DNA of 64,000 bases from Pseudokineococcus marinus (GCF_037482405.1 NZ_JBBHZZ010000001.1:496001-560000), one strand, 5' to 3'. Numbered from the stretch's first letter, positions 24,538 to 34,638 are shown. Notes: generated from the sequence alone by a model not told the origin. Numbers and translations are program-made.

Positions 24538-26697
24538 TCAGACGCCGTCGCGCGGCCCGTAGCGCAGCGCCAGCGGCGGCTGGGGCGCGCCGGCGCCGAG
24601 CCGGTCCTCCGGGGGGACGCCCGCGGGCGAGGACTCGAGCAGCCCGGCGAGGGCCTGCTGCGCGCGCCGCCGCTGGGAGCGGCCCGTCCACGGGTGCACC
24701 GGCACCTCCTCGGGCGGCAGGCGCAGCATCTCGCGCAGGTCCTGCTCGCCCGGGCCCGCGGTCGCCGGGTCGAGCGCCGCGACGAGCTCGCCGGCGGCCT
24801 CCTCGAGCAGGGGCAGGGAGGCGCGCAGCCGGGTCCACCGGTGGGTCTCCCAGCCCGTCCAGCCCGACGCCCCGGCGGTGGTGAAGCGCTCGCGCAGGGC
24901 GACGCCGGCCTCCCGGCCGCGGCCGGCCAGGCGGGCGATGGCCTCGGGCGGCATCCGCAGGTCCCACCCGCCGTCCCCCGACGGGACCTCGACCTGCGCC
25001 ACCCGGTCCCGCACGCCCGGCAGGGGCAGCTGCACGGTGTCGGACCAGTCCTGCATCGTCGACAGCACGGCGCCCGCGAAGCGCAGGACGCCGGCGGGCG
25101 AGCCGTCGGCCCCCGGCTCCAGCGGGTGCAGCACCGGGGCGAGGGCGTCGTCGGCGGGACCCGGTGCCCCCGGGTCCAGCGGACCTCCCATGGGAGAGCC
25201 GGGGCGCTGCGGGCGCAGGGTGATGCCGAAGGTCGGCCGCGACGGCGCGAAGGCGTCGAAGACCTGCACGGGGAAGTTGCTCGTGACCCCGCCGTCCGTC
25301 GTCCACACCCGCCGGGTCGGCAGCACCTCGCCGGGCAGGCGCACGAGCACCGCCCCCAGCGGGTCCTCCTCGCCCGGCTCGCTGCCCGGCGCCCCGGAGG
25401 ACCGGGAGGAGGTGGCGGAGGAGAGCACGTCGTCGACCGCGGCGGCGACGCGCCGCAGCGCACCGGCGCCCTCCTCGAGGTCGAGGACGTGGAAGGGCAC
25501 GGCGCTGACGAGCAGCGGGTAGGACAGGCTCGTGCGCACGGCCAGCGCGACGGGCAGGTCCGCCGACGCCGGCAGGGGCACGAGCGGGCGCGCGAGGGCG
25601 TCGCGGGCCCGGCGCTCGAGCCGCTCGGCCGGGTCCTCCGGCAGCGGGGGCGGGTGCTCCTCGACCCAGGCGACGACGCGCTCGGGCAGCAGCCGCCGCA
25701 GCTCGGCCGGGTCGACGTAGAGGGGCGGGACGCCGTCGCGCCGCGCGCCCAGCGGCATGCGCACGGGCCGCCCGTGCGTCACCGAGGTGGTGACGACCTC
25801 GAGCCGCACCGCGGCGTCGGCCGGCGCCTCCTCGAGGCCCGTGAGCGGCTCGGCCCCCGGGCCGGCCCACAGGTGCCCGAAGGTGAGCGGGCCCGCGCCC
25901 TCGGGCAGGCCGGCGGCCTCGTCGAGGAGGTCGGTGAGCCACGGGGCGAGGACCCGGTCGTCGTCCCGGTCGTCGTCCGGCGCGTCACCGGAGGGCATGC
26001 CGGAGCAGACGCCGTAGAGGTTGGCGGGGACGGCGACGCGCAGCGCCCGCAGGTGCACCGCCGCGGCACCCGCGGCCGTGCCGGCGAGCAGGACGAGGAC
26101 GCCGACGACGGCCACGAGGACGGCCGTGGCGGCGGACGCGCCGCCCGCCGCGGCGACGGCCAGCAGGACGAGGCCCGGGAGGGCGCCGAGCAGCAGGCGC
26201 CACCAGCCGCCGGGAGCCACGGCCGCCGCGCCGACGCCGGTGAGCGTGGCGCGGGCGCGGGCGGCGAGGGACCCGGCCTCGCGCGCGGCCAGGACGGCGA
26301 GGAGGAGGCGCAGGAGCGGCGCCGTCGCGCGCTGCGGCGCGAAGAGCGTGGAGAGGCGGGAGCGGCCGCGGCGAGCGGAGGCGAGGTCCCCCGGCAGGCG
26401 CGCGAGCACGGGGAAGCCGCCGCGCCCGGAGGCGCCCCCGTGGCGCCCGTGCTCGGCGGCCGCCGAGGCGGCGGCCGCGACGGCGCCCGCGGACGTGCCG
26501 CCCACGCGCACGAGGCGGTAGTGCCGCGCCAGCTCGCAGACCGCCCACGGGTACACGACCCCGCTCGTGACGCCGCCGCGCATGACGACGTCGCAGGTGG
26601 CCGCCGGGGAGGCGTAGGACCCCGCCACCGCCAGGGGCGCGGGCGGCTCCACGGGCCCGGGACGGCCCCGCGCGCGTCGGAGGAGGGCGGCCCTCAC
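24538..26697 (-). CDS. patatin-like phospholipase with membrane segments
   Basis: A ~719-residue patatin-family serine hydrolase. The oxyanion loop is MRGGVTSGVVYPWA, the nucleophile Ser lies in GGTSAGA, and the dyad Asp in TTDGGVTSNFPV, so the Ser-Asp dyad is complete. Between them are two hydrophobic stretches (about residues 165-225), suggesting a membrane-anchored form. The distal part is variable and Pro/Glu-rich. The GTG at 26697 is the earliest sensible start but lacks a good ribosome binding site; a GTG about 16 codons later is possible. Predicted to release fatty acids from phospholipids. Confidence 0.82.
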   Translation of the reverse strand: MRAALLRRARGRPGPVEPPAPLAVAGSYASPAATCDVVMRGGVTSGVVYPWAVCELARHYRLVRVGGTSAGAVAAAASAAAEHGRHGGASGRGGFPVLARLPGDLASARRGRSRLSTLFAPQRATAPLLRLLLAVLAAREAGSLAARARATLTGVGAAAVAPGGWWRLLLGALPGLVLLAVAAAGGASAATAVLVAVVGVLVLLAGTAAGAAAVHLRALRVAVPANLYGVCSGMPSGDAPDDDRDDDRVLAPWLTDLLDEAAGLPEGAGPLTFGHLWAGPGAEPLTGLEEAPADAAVRLEVVTTSVTHGRPVRMPLGARRDGVPPLYVDPAELRRLLPERVVAWVEEHPPPLPEDPAERLERRARDALARPLVPLPASADLPVALAVRTSLSYPLLVSAVPFHVLDLEEGAGALRRVAAAVDDVLSSATSSRSSGAPGSEPGEEDPLGAVLVRLPGEVLPTRRVWTTDGGVTSNFPVQVFDAFAPSRPTFGITLRPQRPGSPMGGPLDPGAPGPADDALAPVLHPLEPGADGSPAGVLRFAGAVLSTMQDWSDTVQLPLPGVRDRVAQVEVPSGDGGWDLRMPPEAIARLAGRGREAGVALRERFTTAGASGWTGWETHRWTRLRASLPLLEEAAGELVAALDPATAGPGEQDLREMLRLPPEEVPVHPWTGRSQRRRAQQALAGLLESSPAGVPPEDRLGAGAPQPPLALRYGPRDGV

Positions 26698-26923
26698 GCG
26701 TCGGTCCGGGGGCCAGCCGGCCGGCTGCCTCGGCGCGTCGGGTCGACGCCGCCCCGGAGGAGCCGGACGCCCGCCCCCGCCGTCCCGCTGACGACCTCGC
26801 CGACCCCAGCCACCCGGTCCTCGACCACCCCTCCCACGACCACCCGCGCGATGCTGGCAGCCACCACCGACGGCCGGCGCGCCGGGTCGGCAGCCGCCCC
26901 GGCGGCCGACCCGCGTCGGTCCG

Positions 26924-28849
26924 TCAGCCGCGGCCCACCTGCAGGCGCCGGCGCCCGGCGACGAGCAGCCCGAGGCCGAGGAGGAGCGCCAGGCCGCCGA
27001 GGGCGCCGCCGGCCGCGAGCTCACCGCCCGTGCGGGGCAGCGCCGCCACCGGGGCCGTCGGGAGGGCACCGGCGGGGACGGCGGTCGTCGTCGTGGCGGG
27101 GCCGGCCGTGCTGAAGCTGTCCATGAGGACGAGGCCGGGCGCCAGCTGCGTGCCCGCGGGCACCGGCGCCGTCGTCGACGCCAGCTCCATGGCCGGAGCC
27201 GGTGCCGGGGAGGCCGCCGCGGAGAAGGCCTGGGACGCGCGGAGCTCCTCGTCGGCGAGCTTCGCGGCGGCGGCCCGGGCGACGACGTCCTCGCCGGCGG
27301 CGGGACCGGGTGCCGGCGCGACCGCGGATGCCACGAGGCCCTGGGTGCGCAGGACCTCCTCGGCGTCGGGGACGGGCGCCGGGGCGACGTCCTCGACCGC
27401 GGGGGCGGGGACGGCGGGCGGCACCTCCGGCTCCTCGACGACGTCCGCGGGCGGCACCTCGGAGGAGGGGCTCTCGACAGCGCCGTCCTCGTCCAGGGGC
27501 TCCAGGACCGGCGTGACCTCGACGGGCGGCTCGACGACCGGCGCGTCGGGGACCGGCGCCGGGCCGCTGACGGCCACGACGACGTCGGCGGGGTCGCCGA
27601 CCAGACCGTCGGCGTCGACGCCGACGAGCGTGCCGCGCAGCTCGCCCGCGGCCCCGGGGGGCACGGTGACGACGAGCTCGTCGTCACCGGGCCCCCCTGT
27701 GCCGGGGGCGAGTTGCGCGGCACGCTCGTCGGCGTCGACGCCGACAAGCGTGCCGCGCAGCTCGCCCGCGGCACCGGGGGGCACGGTGACGACGAGCTCG
27801 TCGCCCTCGACGGCGAGGGCGCCGCCGGCGTCGTCGAGCACGCCGACGGCCACGCCCGTGCCGAGCACGTCGAGGGGCGCGCGCAGCACGTCGCCGGGGG
27901 CGCCGACCAGCTCGACGGACGCGACGACGGGCGCCACGTCCACGACGACGGGGGCGGGGTCGCCGACGACGCCGCCCGCCGAGGGGACGACGGCGAGGGC
28001 GAGGGCGCCGCTCGTCCCGCGCGGGTCGACCTCCAGGCCGTCGGGCGTGACGGCGGCCGCGGCACCGGTCGACGGCTGCTGCACGGCGACGTCGACGTCG
28101 CCCGCCGCGAGCGGCAGGAGCACGGGGGCGTCGGCGCGGGTGGCGCCGGACAGGCCGGGCAGCGACGGCGCCACGTCCACCGGGACGACGAGCGGGTCGC
28201 CGGCGGTGCCGTCCGCCGCCGTCGCGACGACGGTCACCGAGCCGGCGCCCGCGGCGGAGGCGGCCACGCGGAGGTCACCGGTGGCCGGGTCGACGTCGGC
28301 GACGAGCGACGGGCCGGCCTCGACGGCGTAGCTCGCGCCGTCCTCGAGCGCGGGCAGCGGCACCGCGACCTCGGCGCCGCCGTCCGCCGCGAGCGGCAGG
28401 CGCAGGCGCTCGCCCGGGGCCAGCGGCGCGTCGCCGGCGACGTCGAGGACGACGCGCTCGGGCTCGGTCGCGGTGCCGGCGGCGCGGTCGACCGCGCGGC
28501 GGACGAGGACGAGGCGGCCGCGGTAGCCGGGGGCCACCTCGACGGACAGGTCGCCGGTGGCGGCGTCGACGGAGGCGGTGCGGACGAGCGAGGCGTCCGG
28601 CGTCCCGACGAGCTGCCACCGGCCGTCGTCTCCCGCGGCGCTCGCGGCGGGGACGACGACGGAGCCGCCGGGGAGGACGGTCGCGTCGGCGGGGGCGGCC
28701 TCGGCGTGCGCCGGCAGCGCGCCGAGGAGCAGGGACGCGAGGAGCGCGAGCCCGGCGAGGACGAGGGCGCGCACCCGGCCGGCCGCAGCGGTCAGCCCGC
28801 TCGTGGCGGCCCGGTCGGCGGGACCGGTCGTCTCGGCGGTGCGGCTCAT
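26924..28849 (-). CDS. LPXTG-anchored surface protein, repetitive, low complexity
   Basis: A 641-residue secreted protein. The signal peptide is at about residues 24-50 (ALVLAGLALLASLLLGALPA). Several Ig-like modules of ~85 residues follow, resembling those of the adhesin at 6818. Then comes a Pro/Glu/Val-rich stalk, and a sortase signal at the end: LPRTG at 604-608, a Leu-rich helix and RRR. ATG 28849 follows GAGGAG. Residues encoded near 27617-27796 show a forward-reverse-forward duplication at DNA level. No sortase gene lies in the window. Function inferred as cell-surface or spacer protein. Confidence 0.78.
   Translation of the reverse strand: MSRTAETTGPADRAATSGLTAAAGRVRALVLAGLALLASLLLGALPAHAEAAPADATVLPGGSVVVPAASAAGDDGRWQLVGTPDASLVRTASVDAATGDLSVEVAPGYRGRLVLVRRAVDRAAGTATEPERVVLDVAGDAPLAPGERLRLPLAADGGAEVAVPLPALEDGASYAVEAGPSLVADVDPATGDLRVAASAAGAGSVTVVATAADGTAGDPLVVPVDVAPSLPGLSGATRADAPVLLPLAAGDVDVAVQQPSTGAAAAVTPDGLEVDPRGTSGALALAVVPSAGGVVGDPAPVVVDVAPVVASVELVGAPGDVLRAPLDVLGTGVAVGVLDDAGGALAVEGDELVVTVPPGAAGELRGTLVGVDADERAAQLAPGTGGPGDDELVVTVPPGAAGELRGTLVGVDADGLVGDPADVVVAVSGPAPVPDAPVVEPPVEVTPVLEPLDEDGAVESPSSEVPPADVVEEPEVPPAVPAPAVEDVAPAPVPDAEEVLRTQGLVASAVAPAPGPAAGEDVVARAAAAKLADEELRASQAFSAAASPAPAPAMELASTTAPVPAGTQLAPGLVLMDSFSTAGPATTTTAVPAGALPTAPVAALPRTGGELAAGGALGGLALLLGLGLLVAGRRRLQVGRG
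27617..27796. repeat. three 60-bp segments in alternating orientation (fold-back repeat)
   Basis: Segments 27617-27676, 27677-27736 and 27737-27796 are copies of one 60-bp sequence in orientation forward, reverse, forward. The boundaries fall at perfect palindromes: the 22 bp centred between 27676 and 27677, and GTCGGCGTCGACGCCGAC centred between 27736 and 27737. Outer copies differ at two positions; the reversed copy has diverged more. All three stay in the open frame of the surface protein. Confidence 0.8.
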
Positions 28850-29033
28850 GGCGGGCTCCTCGGGCGCGGGGACGTGCGGCGGCAGCAGCCGCCACGTCCT
28901 CCATCGGCACGCCGGGCGCCGACTCGAGGGGTTCTCCGCGTCCTCCTGGCCGGGCGCCCCGGACGGCGCGGCGCGGCGCGGCTCCGCGGCGGCCGGGACG
29001 CGGCCCGATGCGGGCGCCCTCGGGCCCGCGCCG

Positions 29034-31070
29034 TCAGGCCCGGTGCGCGCCCGCGCCCGCCGACCGCGAGGAGCGGGGCTCGGCGTCGACCGCGGCGTCG
29101 GTGCGCGCGTGGCGCGGCCGCGACGCACCGCCGTCCCCGGGCCCCTCGACGGCCCCGGCGCGCTCGGCGCCCGCGTCGTCGGCCCCGTCACCGCCGTCCG
29201 ACGGGGCGGGCGCGGCGCTGCGGCGGTCGCCGGCGGCGCCGTCGGAGCCGCCGAGCGCGGCAGCGCCCGAGAGGGCGGTGTCGGCGCCGGCGTCCCGGTC
29301 GTCCGGCGCGCTCGCCTCCGGCCGCGCGCCCGCACCTGCTCCAGGGCCTGCGCCCGCGCCGGCCCCGCCGTCGGCGGCGCGCGCCTGCAGGCCCGACTGC
29401 GAGCGCAGCTCCACCTGCGGCAGGAAGGCCATGACGACGACCCCGACGGCCACGACGCACGCCGCGATGAGGAGGACGGCGTCGATGGACGTCGAGAACC
29501 CGGCGCGGAACGGCGCCGCGACGGCGTCGGGCAGCTGCTGGATGAAGGACGTGTCGGAGAGCGCACCCTGCCCCGTCGGCACCTGCTGCAGCCGCGACGC
29601 GAGCTGCGGGTCGGCCGCGGCGGCCTCCTGCACCGAGCTGCGGATGTCGCCCGGCAACCGGGTGAACAGCACCGAGAGGAAGACGGCGGTGCCGAGCGTG
29701 CCGCCCATCTGGCGGAAGAAGGTGACGGACGACGTCGCGACGCCCGTCTGGCGCGGCCCCGCGGCGTTCTGCACCGCCAGCACGACCGGCTGGAAGTTGA
29801 AGCCGAGGCCGAGGCCCGTCAGCACCATGAAGGGCACGAGCTGCCAGTAGGGCGTGTCGGCACCGACGACCTGCGAGAGCGAGAGCAGGGCGACGGTGAG
29901 CAGGACGGCACCCGTCACCGGGAAGACCTTGTAGCGACCGGTGCGGGAGATGGCGATGCCGGAGGACAGCGCGCCGGTCATGATCCCGAGCACGAGCGGC
30001 ACCATCTGCAGCCCGGCCTCGGTGGGCGTGCTGCCGCCGACGATCTGCAGGTACTGCGGCAGGAGCAGCAGCCCGCCGAACATGCCCATGCCGACGACGA
30101 CGCTGCCGAGCCCGCCGACGAGGAAGGTGCGGTTGGTGAAGAGCGCCAGCGGCAGCAGCGCGTCGTCCCCGATGCGCCGCTCGGCCAGCACGAAGGCCAC
30201 GAGGCCGACGGCGCCGAGGGCGTAGGCGACCAGCGCGCCCCCGCTGCCCCATCCCCAGGTGCGGCCCTGCTCGGCGACGACGAGCAGCGGGACGAGGAAG
30301 AGGACGAGCGAGAGGGCGCCCGCCACGTCGATGCGGTGCTCGCGGCGCTCGTGCGGCAGGTGCAGGACCCGGACGACGACGGCGACGGCCAGCAGCCCGA
30401 GCGGCACGTTGACCCAGAAGATCCACCGCCAGCCGTCGAGGCCGAGGATGTCGGCGCGGCCGGCGAAGAAGCCGCCGATCACCGGCCCGAGGACGCTCGA
30501 GGTGCCGAAGACGGCCATGAAGTAGCCCTGGTAGCGCGAGCGCTCCCGCGGCGGCACCAGGTCGGCGATGATCGCCAGCGCCAGCGACATGAGGCCGCCG
30601 GCGCCGACGCCCTGCACGGCCCGCCAGGCGGCCAGCTCGTACATCGACGTCGAGACGCCGCACAGCGCCGAGCCGAGGACGAAGACGGCGATGGCCCCGA
30701 GGTAGAACGGCCGGCGGCCGTAGATGTCGGAGAGCTTGCCGTAGAGCGGCGTCGAGATCGTCGAGGTGATGAGGAAGGCCGTGGTGGCCCAGGCCTGGAG
30801 GTCGTAGCCCTGCAGGTCGTCCGCGATGGTGCGGATGGCCGTGGAGACGACCGTCTGGTCGAGCGCGGCGAGGAACATCCCGAGCATGAGCCCGCCGAGG
30901 ACGGTGAGGACCTGGCGGTGGGAGAAGCCACCGTCCTCGCCGGCCGGCGCGCTCGCGGCGGCGCGCTGCCGGCGGCGCTCGTCCGCGGCGGCGGCCCGCT
31001 GCCGGCGCTGCTGCGCGGTCGGCGCGGGGTCTCCCCCGGCGGGGGCGGTGGCGGGGCTCGAGCGGCTCAT
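29034..31070 (-). CDS. MFS drug exporter, DHA2 family, with long disordered tail
   Basis: A 678-residue 14-TM exporter: LAALDQTVVSTAIRTIADDL is the DHA2 signature, GKLSDIYGRRPFYLGA is motif A, and GTSSVLGPVIGGFFAG is motif C. A large extracellular loop (about residues 460-510) precedes the last TM. After TM14 an unusual ~140-residue Ala/Gly/Asp-rich tail follows, clearly low complexity. ATG 31070 lacks a strong ribosome binding site but starts the conserved region. No adjacent regulator. Substrate unknown. Confidence 0.88.
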   Translation of the reverse strand: MSRSSPATAPAGGDPAPTAQQRRQRAAAADERRRQRAAASAPAGEDGGFSHRQVLTVLGGLMLGMFLAALDQTVVSTAIRTIADDLQGYDLQAWATTAFLITSTISTPLYGKLSDIYGRRPFYLGAIAVFVLGSALCGVSTSMYELAAWRAVQGVGAGGLMSLALAIIADLVPPRERSRYQGYFMAVFGTSSVLGPVIGGFFAGRADILGLDGWRWIFWVNVPLGLLAVAVVVRVLHLPHERREHRIDVAGALSLVLFLVPLLVVAEQGRTWGWGSGGALVAYALGAVGLVAFVLAERRIGDDALLPLALFTNRTFLVGGLGSVVVGMGMFGGLLLLPQYLQIVGGSTPTEAGLQMVPLVLGIMTGALSSGIAISRTGRYKVFPVTGAVLLTVALLSLSQVVGADTPYWQLVPFMVLTGLGLGFNFQPVVLAVQNAAGPRQTGVATSSVTFFRQMGGTLGTAVFLSVLFTRLPGDIRSSVQEAAAADPQLASRLQQVPTGQGALSDTSFIQQLPDAVAAPFRAGFSTSIDAVLLIAACVVAVGVVVMAFLPQVELRSQSGLQARAADGGAGAGAGPGAGAGARPEASAPDDRDAGADTALSGAAALGGSDGAAGDRRSAAPAPSDGGDGADDAGAERAGAVEGPGDGGASRPRHARTDAAVDAEPRSSRSAGAGAHRA

Positions 31071-31312
31071 GGCGGTCCTCGCGGGCGGTCGGCGGGAGGG
31101 GCGTCCCCCGCGCAGAGGGTAGGTGCCCCCGGCACCCGACCGCCCGCCGTCCCCGAGGCCTCGTCCCCGTCTGCGCCCCCGCGCGGGAGGGCGCACCGGG
31201 CAGGTCGGGGCGAGCGCGGCGACCCTGACGAGACGCAGGTCACCCGCTGTCCCTACGCTGGGGACCGCCAGAGCCCCAGCACGAGTCCGCCAGAGCGCCC
31301 TGAGGAGTCCTC

Positions 31313-32680
31313 TTGTCCACCACCGCCACCACGGGTCGACCCCAGGGCCGCACCACCGGCCGACCGAAGGTCGTCGTGCTCGGCGCCGGGTTCGCCGGCC
31401 TGTCGGCCGTCCGCGAGCTCGACGGTGTCGACGCCGACGTCCTCCTCGTCGACAAGAACGCCTACAACACGTTCCAGCCGCTGCTCTTCCAGGTCTCCAC
31501 CGGCGGGCTCAACCCCGGTGACGTCACCTACTCGCTGCGCACCTTCACCGGCGGTCGCCGTCGCGTCGGCTTCCGCCAGGGCACCGCCACCGGCGTCGAC
31601 GCCGAGAACAAGGTCCTGCGCATGGAGGGCGGCGACGACGTCGCCTACGACTACCTCATCGTCTCCAGCGGCATCGCGGCGAACTACTTCGGCATCCCGG
31701 GCGCCGAGGAGCACACGCTGACGATGTACACGCGCAACGGCGCCGTCGAGGTGCGCGACCGCCTCATGACGGCGTTCGAGTCGGCCGCGAAGCACACCGG
31801 CGGGGAGCCGCCGTGCATCGTCGTCGTCGGCGGCGGCGCCACGGGCACCGAGATGGCCGGTGCCATCGCCGAGCTGCGCAACACCTACGTGGCGGAGAAC
31901 TACCCCGAGCTCGACCCCTCGCGCGTGCGGGTCGTCTGCATCGAGATGCTCGACTTCGTCCTGGCTCCCTTCGACGACTCGCTGCGCCAGTACGCCCGCC
32001 GCTCGCTCGAGCAGCGCGGCGTCGAGCTGCGGCTCGGCTCGGCCGTCGCCGAGGTCCGCGAGGACGCCGTCCTGCTCAAGGGCGGCGAGGAGATCCCCTC
32101 GGCCCTCACCATCTGGACGTCGGGCGTCTCCGCGCCGAAGGCGCTGTCGGAGTGGGGCTTCCCCCAGGGCCGCGGCGGCCGGCTGCAGACCGACCCCGAC
32201 CTGCGCATCCAGGGCAGCGACGCCGTCTTCGCCGTCGGCGACGTCGGCGCGGTCGACGGCGCGCCCCTGCCGCAGCTGGCGCAGCCCGCCATCCAGACGG
32301 GCAAGCACGCCGCCGCCAACGTCAAGAAGCTCCTCGCCGGCCAGCCGACCGAGGCCTTCTCCTACAGCGACAAGGGCACGATGGCGATCGTCGGCCGCTA
32401 CAGCGCCGTCGCCGACATCAAGTGGCCCTTCAAGGGCAAGTTCACGGGCGCCATCGGCTGGCTCATGTGGATGGGGCTGCACATCACGCTGCTGCACTCC
32501 TTCCGCAACCGGCTCGCGGCGCTGACGAACATCGCCTCGCACTACGTCTCCCGCTCCGGCATGCAGAACGTCATCGTCGGCGAGCCCCGCCGCGTGCCGC
32601 AGGCCGGCCGCAGCGAGTCCGACGAGCCGGAGGCCGAGCGCGACCCGCAGCTCGAGAAGCAGGGCGGCCGCGCCGCCTGA
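31313..32680 (+). CDS. ndh: type II NADH dehydrogenase (NAD(P)/FAD oxidoreductase)
   Basis: A 455-residue single-subunit NADH:quinone oxidoreductase that feeds electrons to menaquinone without proton pumping. The FAD Rossmann motif GAGFAG is at residues 24-29, and the NADH motif VVGGGATGTE at about 170. The FAD-binding VFAVGDVGAV and quinone-site AQPAIQTGKHAAANVK follow, then a C-terminal membrane-associating helix. The start is TTG 31313, preceded by GAGGAG. A strong terminator follows the gene. The single gene fits the usual actinobacterial ndh. Confidence 0.92.
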   Translation: MSTTATTGRPQGRTTGRPKVVVLGAGFAGLSAVRELDGVDADVLLVDKNAYNTFQPLLFQVSTGGLNPGDVTYSLRTFTGGRRRVGFRQGTATGVDAENKVLRMEGGDDVAYDYLIVSSGIAANYFGIPGAEEHTLTMYTRNGAVEVRDRLMTAFESAAKHTGGEPPCIVVVGGGATGTEMAGAIAELRNTYVAENYPELDPSRVRVVCIEMLDFVLAPFDDSLRQYARRSLEQRGVELRLGSAVAEVREDAVLLKGGEEIPSALTIWTSGVSAPKALSEWGFPQGRGGRLQTDPDLRIQGSDAVFAVGDVGAVDGAPLPQLAQPAIQTGKHAAANVKKLLAGQPTEAFSYSDKGTMAIVGRYSAVADIKWPFKGKFTGAIGWLMWMGLHITLLHSFRNRLAALTNIASHYVSRSGMQNVIVGEPRRVPQAGRSESDEPEAERDPQLEKQGGRAA

Positions 32681-32983
32681 GGCGCCCCACGGCTCTCCCG
32701 AGCCGACCACCGGGCGCGACCCGCGCCCTCCCGGACCGCCCGCGGCACCCGCCGCGGGCGGTCCGCTGCGTCCGGGGCCGCCCGTCCCCGCGCCCCGCGC
32801 CTCGCACCCGCGCTCCGTCCGGGGCCGCAGCGGTCCCGCGCCCGCCACCGCCGCGGGCGTCCCCGGGCGAGGGGACTCCCCCGAGCGGCCGGTGCGGACC
32901 GCGCCCGGCCGTTAGGGTCGGCGGGCAGGGGGCTCTCGGCCCCCTCGGCCGCCGCGGGGCGGTGGCGCGAGGAGGAGGTGGAC
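32681..32983. other. intergenic space with terminator and promoter-like box
   Basis: These ~300 bases hold the ndh terminator and, at 32913-32918, a TAGGGT box that may be the -10 of the phosphatase gene. The rest is C/G-rich with no coding signal. Confidence 0.5.
32732..32765 (+). terminator. terminator of ndh, perfect 15-bp stem
   Basis: CGGACCGCCCGCGGC and its exact complement are separated by ACCC, 51 bp after the ndh stop codon. There is no T-run, as is typical of high-GC Actinobacteria. Confidence 0.75.
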
Positions 32984-34630
32984 GTGGAGGCACCGGCGCA
33001 GGCACCGGCCTCGCTGCTGCGGGCCCTCGACAGCGCCCGCGACGGCCTCGTGGTCGTCGACGCCTCCGACGTCGTCACCTACGCCAACCAGGGGGCGGTG
33101 GCCGTCCTGGGCGGCGCCGTCACCGACGTGGTCGGCCACCACCTCGACGACCTGCGGCCCGCCCGCGAGGGCCTCCTGCGCACGGCGATCGCCACGGCGC
33201 GCGCGGTCGAGGAGCCCACGCCCTTCGACGGCTACGACTCCGGGCTCGAGCTGTGGCTCGAGGGCGAGGCGACGGCCGGCGACGACGGCGAGGTGGTCCT
33301 CGCGGCCCGCACGACCGACGCGCGGCGCGCCCGCGACCGCCAGGCGGCGCGCCTCACCGAGGACCTCGAGCGCGCCCTCGACCGCGCGCACCTCCTGCTG
33401 CGCCTTTCTGAGGCCGTCGCCCGGCCGCGGACCGTGGCCGAGGTGGCCGACGTCGTCGCGCGCGTCGCCCTCTCCGGCTTCGACGCGAGCTTCGCCGGCA
33501 TCGCGCTCATCGCCGCCGACGAGCGGTCCATGAGCTACGTGAGCCTGGCCCCGCTGCCGGAGGAGACCGCCGAGGCCTGGGCCGTCTTCCCCTTCACCGC
33601 GCACACCCCGCCCTCGACGACGGCGCGCACCGGTCGCGCGCACCTCCACGAGAGCCGCGAGGAGGCCCTCGCCGACTTCCCCGACCTCGGGCCGGACCTC
33701 GAGACGGCCGGCGTGCACGCCCTGGCCCACCTGCCCCTCATCGCGGGCGACGCCGTGCTCGGCACCCTCGCCGTCACGTGGTCGGAGGAGCACGCGATGA
33801 GCCGCGAGGAGCGGGGCCTGCTGTCGGTCTTCGCCGGCTACACGGCGCAGGCCATCCAGCGCGCCACGCTGCTCGAGCAGCGCCAGCACGTCGCCGAGAC
33901 GCTGCAGCGGGCGATGCTCACCGACCTCCCCCAGCGCGACGGCCTCGAGCTCGCGGCGCTCTACCGCACCGCGGCGCGCACGGCCCGCGTGGGCGGGGAC
34001 TGGTACGACGCGCTGGACGCTCCTGACGGGGGCACCACCCTCGTCATCGGCGACGTCGCGGGCCACGACGTGGGCGCGGCCGCGACGATGGGCCAGCTCC
34101 GCTCGATGCTCCGCGGGTTCGCGGCCGACCGCGTCGAGCCGCCGTCGGCCCTCCTGCAGCGCCTCGACCGGGCCATGGACCGGCTGCACCCGGGCCGCAC
34201 CGCCACGGCGGTGGTGCTCCACGTCGCGCAGCCCGCCGACGACGCGCCGTGCTCGCGGACGCTGCGCTGGAGCCGGGCCGGCCACCCCGCGCCCCTGCTG
34301 CGGCGCCCGGACGGCGAGGTCGTGGACCTCCGCGGCGCCGGCGACCTCATGCTCGGAGTCCTGCCCGAGCTCGCGCGCGGGGACACCGAGGTCGCCCTCG
34401 AGCCGGGCGCCACGGTGCTGCTGTACACCGACGGGCTCGTGGAGCGCCGCGACCTCGGCGTCCGCGAGGGCACGGCCGCGCTCGAGGCGGCGCTCGCCGA
34501 GATGGGCGACCTGCCGCTGCCCGAGCTCCTCGACCAGCTCGTCGTGCGGCTCGCGCTCGACGCCGAGGACGACGTCGCGCTGCTGGCCGTGCGGCTGCAC
34601 GACGCCGGGCCGACCGACCCCACCGCCTGA
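32984..34630 (+). CDS. PAS-GAF-PP2C (SpoIIE-type) serine phosphatase
   Basis: A ~548-residue signalling phosphatase. A PAS domain covers residues ~10-110 (ALDSARDGLVVVDASDVVTY), a short coiled coil follows, and a GAF domain covers ~140-300. The PP2C/SpoIIE catalytic domain starts near 315 with metal ligands in GGDWYDA, IGDVAGHDVGAAA and the C-terminal EDDVALLAVR. Such RsbU-like proteins dephosphorylate anti-anti-sigma factors in stress-response partner switching; no partner gene is nearby. The GTG at 32984 has GGAGGAGG at good spacing; a GTG at 32978 is too close to it. Confidence 0.88.
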   Translation: MEAPAQAPASLLRALDSARDGLVVVDASDVVTYANQGAVAVLGGAVTDVVGHHLDDLRPAREGLLRTAIATARAVEEPTPFDGYDSGLELWLEGEATAGDDGEVVLAARTTDARRARDRQAARLTEDLERALDRAHLLLRLSEAVARPRTVAEVADVVARVALSGFDASFAGIALIAADERSMSYVSLAPLPEETAEAWAVFPFTAHTPPSTTARTGRAHLHESREEALADFPDLGPDLETAGVHALAHLPLIAGDAVLGTLAVTWSEEHAMSREERGLLSVFAGYTAQAIQRATLLEQRQHVAETLQRAMLTDLPQRDGLELAALYRTAARTARVGGDWYDALDAPDGGTTLVIGDVAGHDVGAAATMGQLRSMLRGFAADRVEPPSALLQRLDRAMDRLHPGRTATAVVLHVAQPADDAPCSRTLRWSRAGHPAPLLRRPDGEVVDLRGAGDLMLGVLPELARGDTEVALEPGATVLLYTDGLVERRDLGVREGTAALEAALAEMGDLPLPELLDQLVVRLALDAEDDVALLAVRLHDAGPTDPTA

Positions 34631-34638
34631 GCCCACCC

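Noticed and set aside
24538..28065. Patatin fused to the upstream frame (1175 residues)
   Set aside because: The upstream part lies antisense-frame to the LPXTG protein and is Arg/Ser/Pro-rich; the patatin proper starts near 26697.
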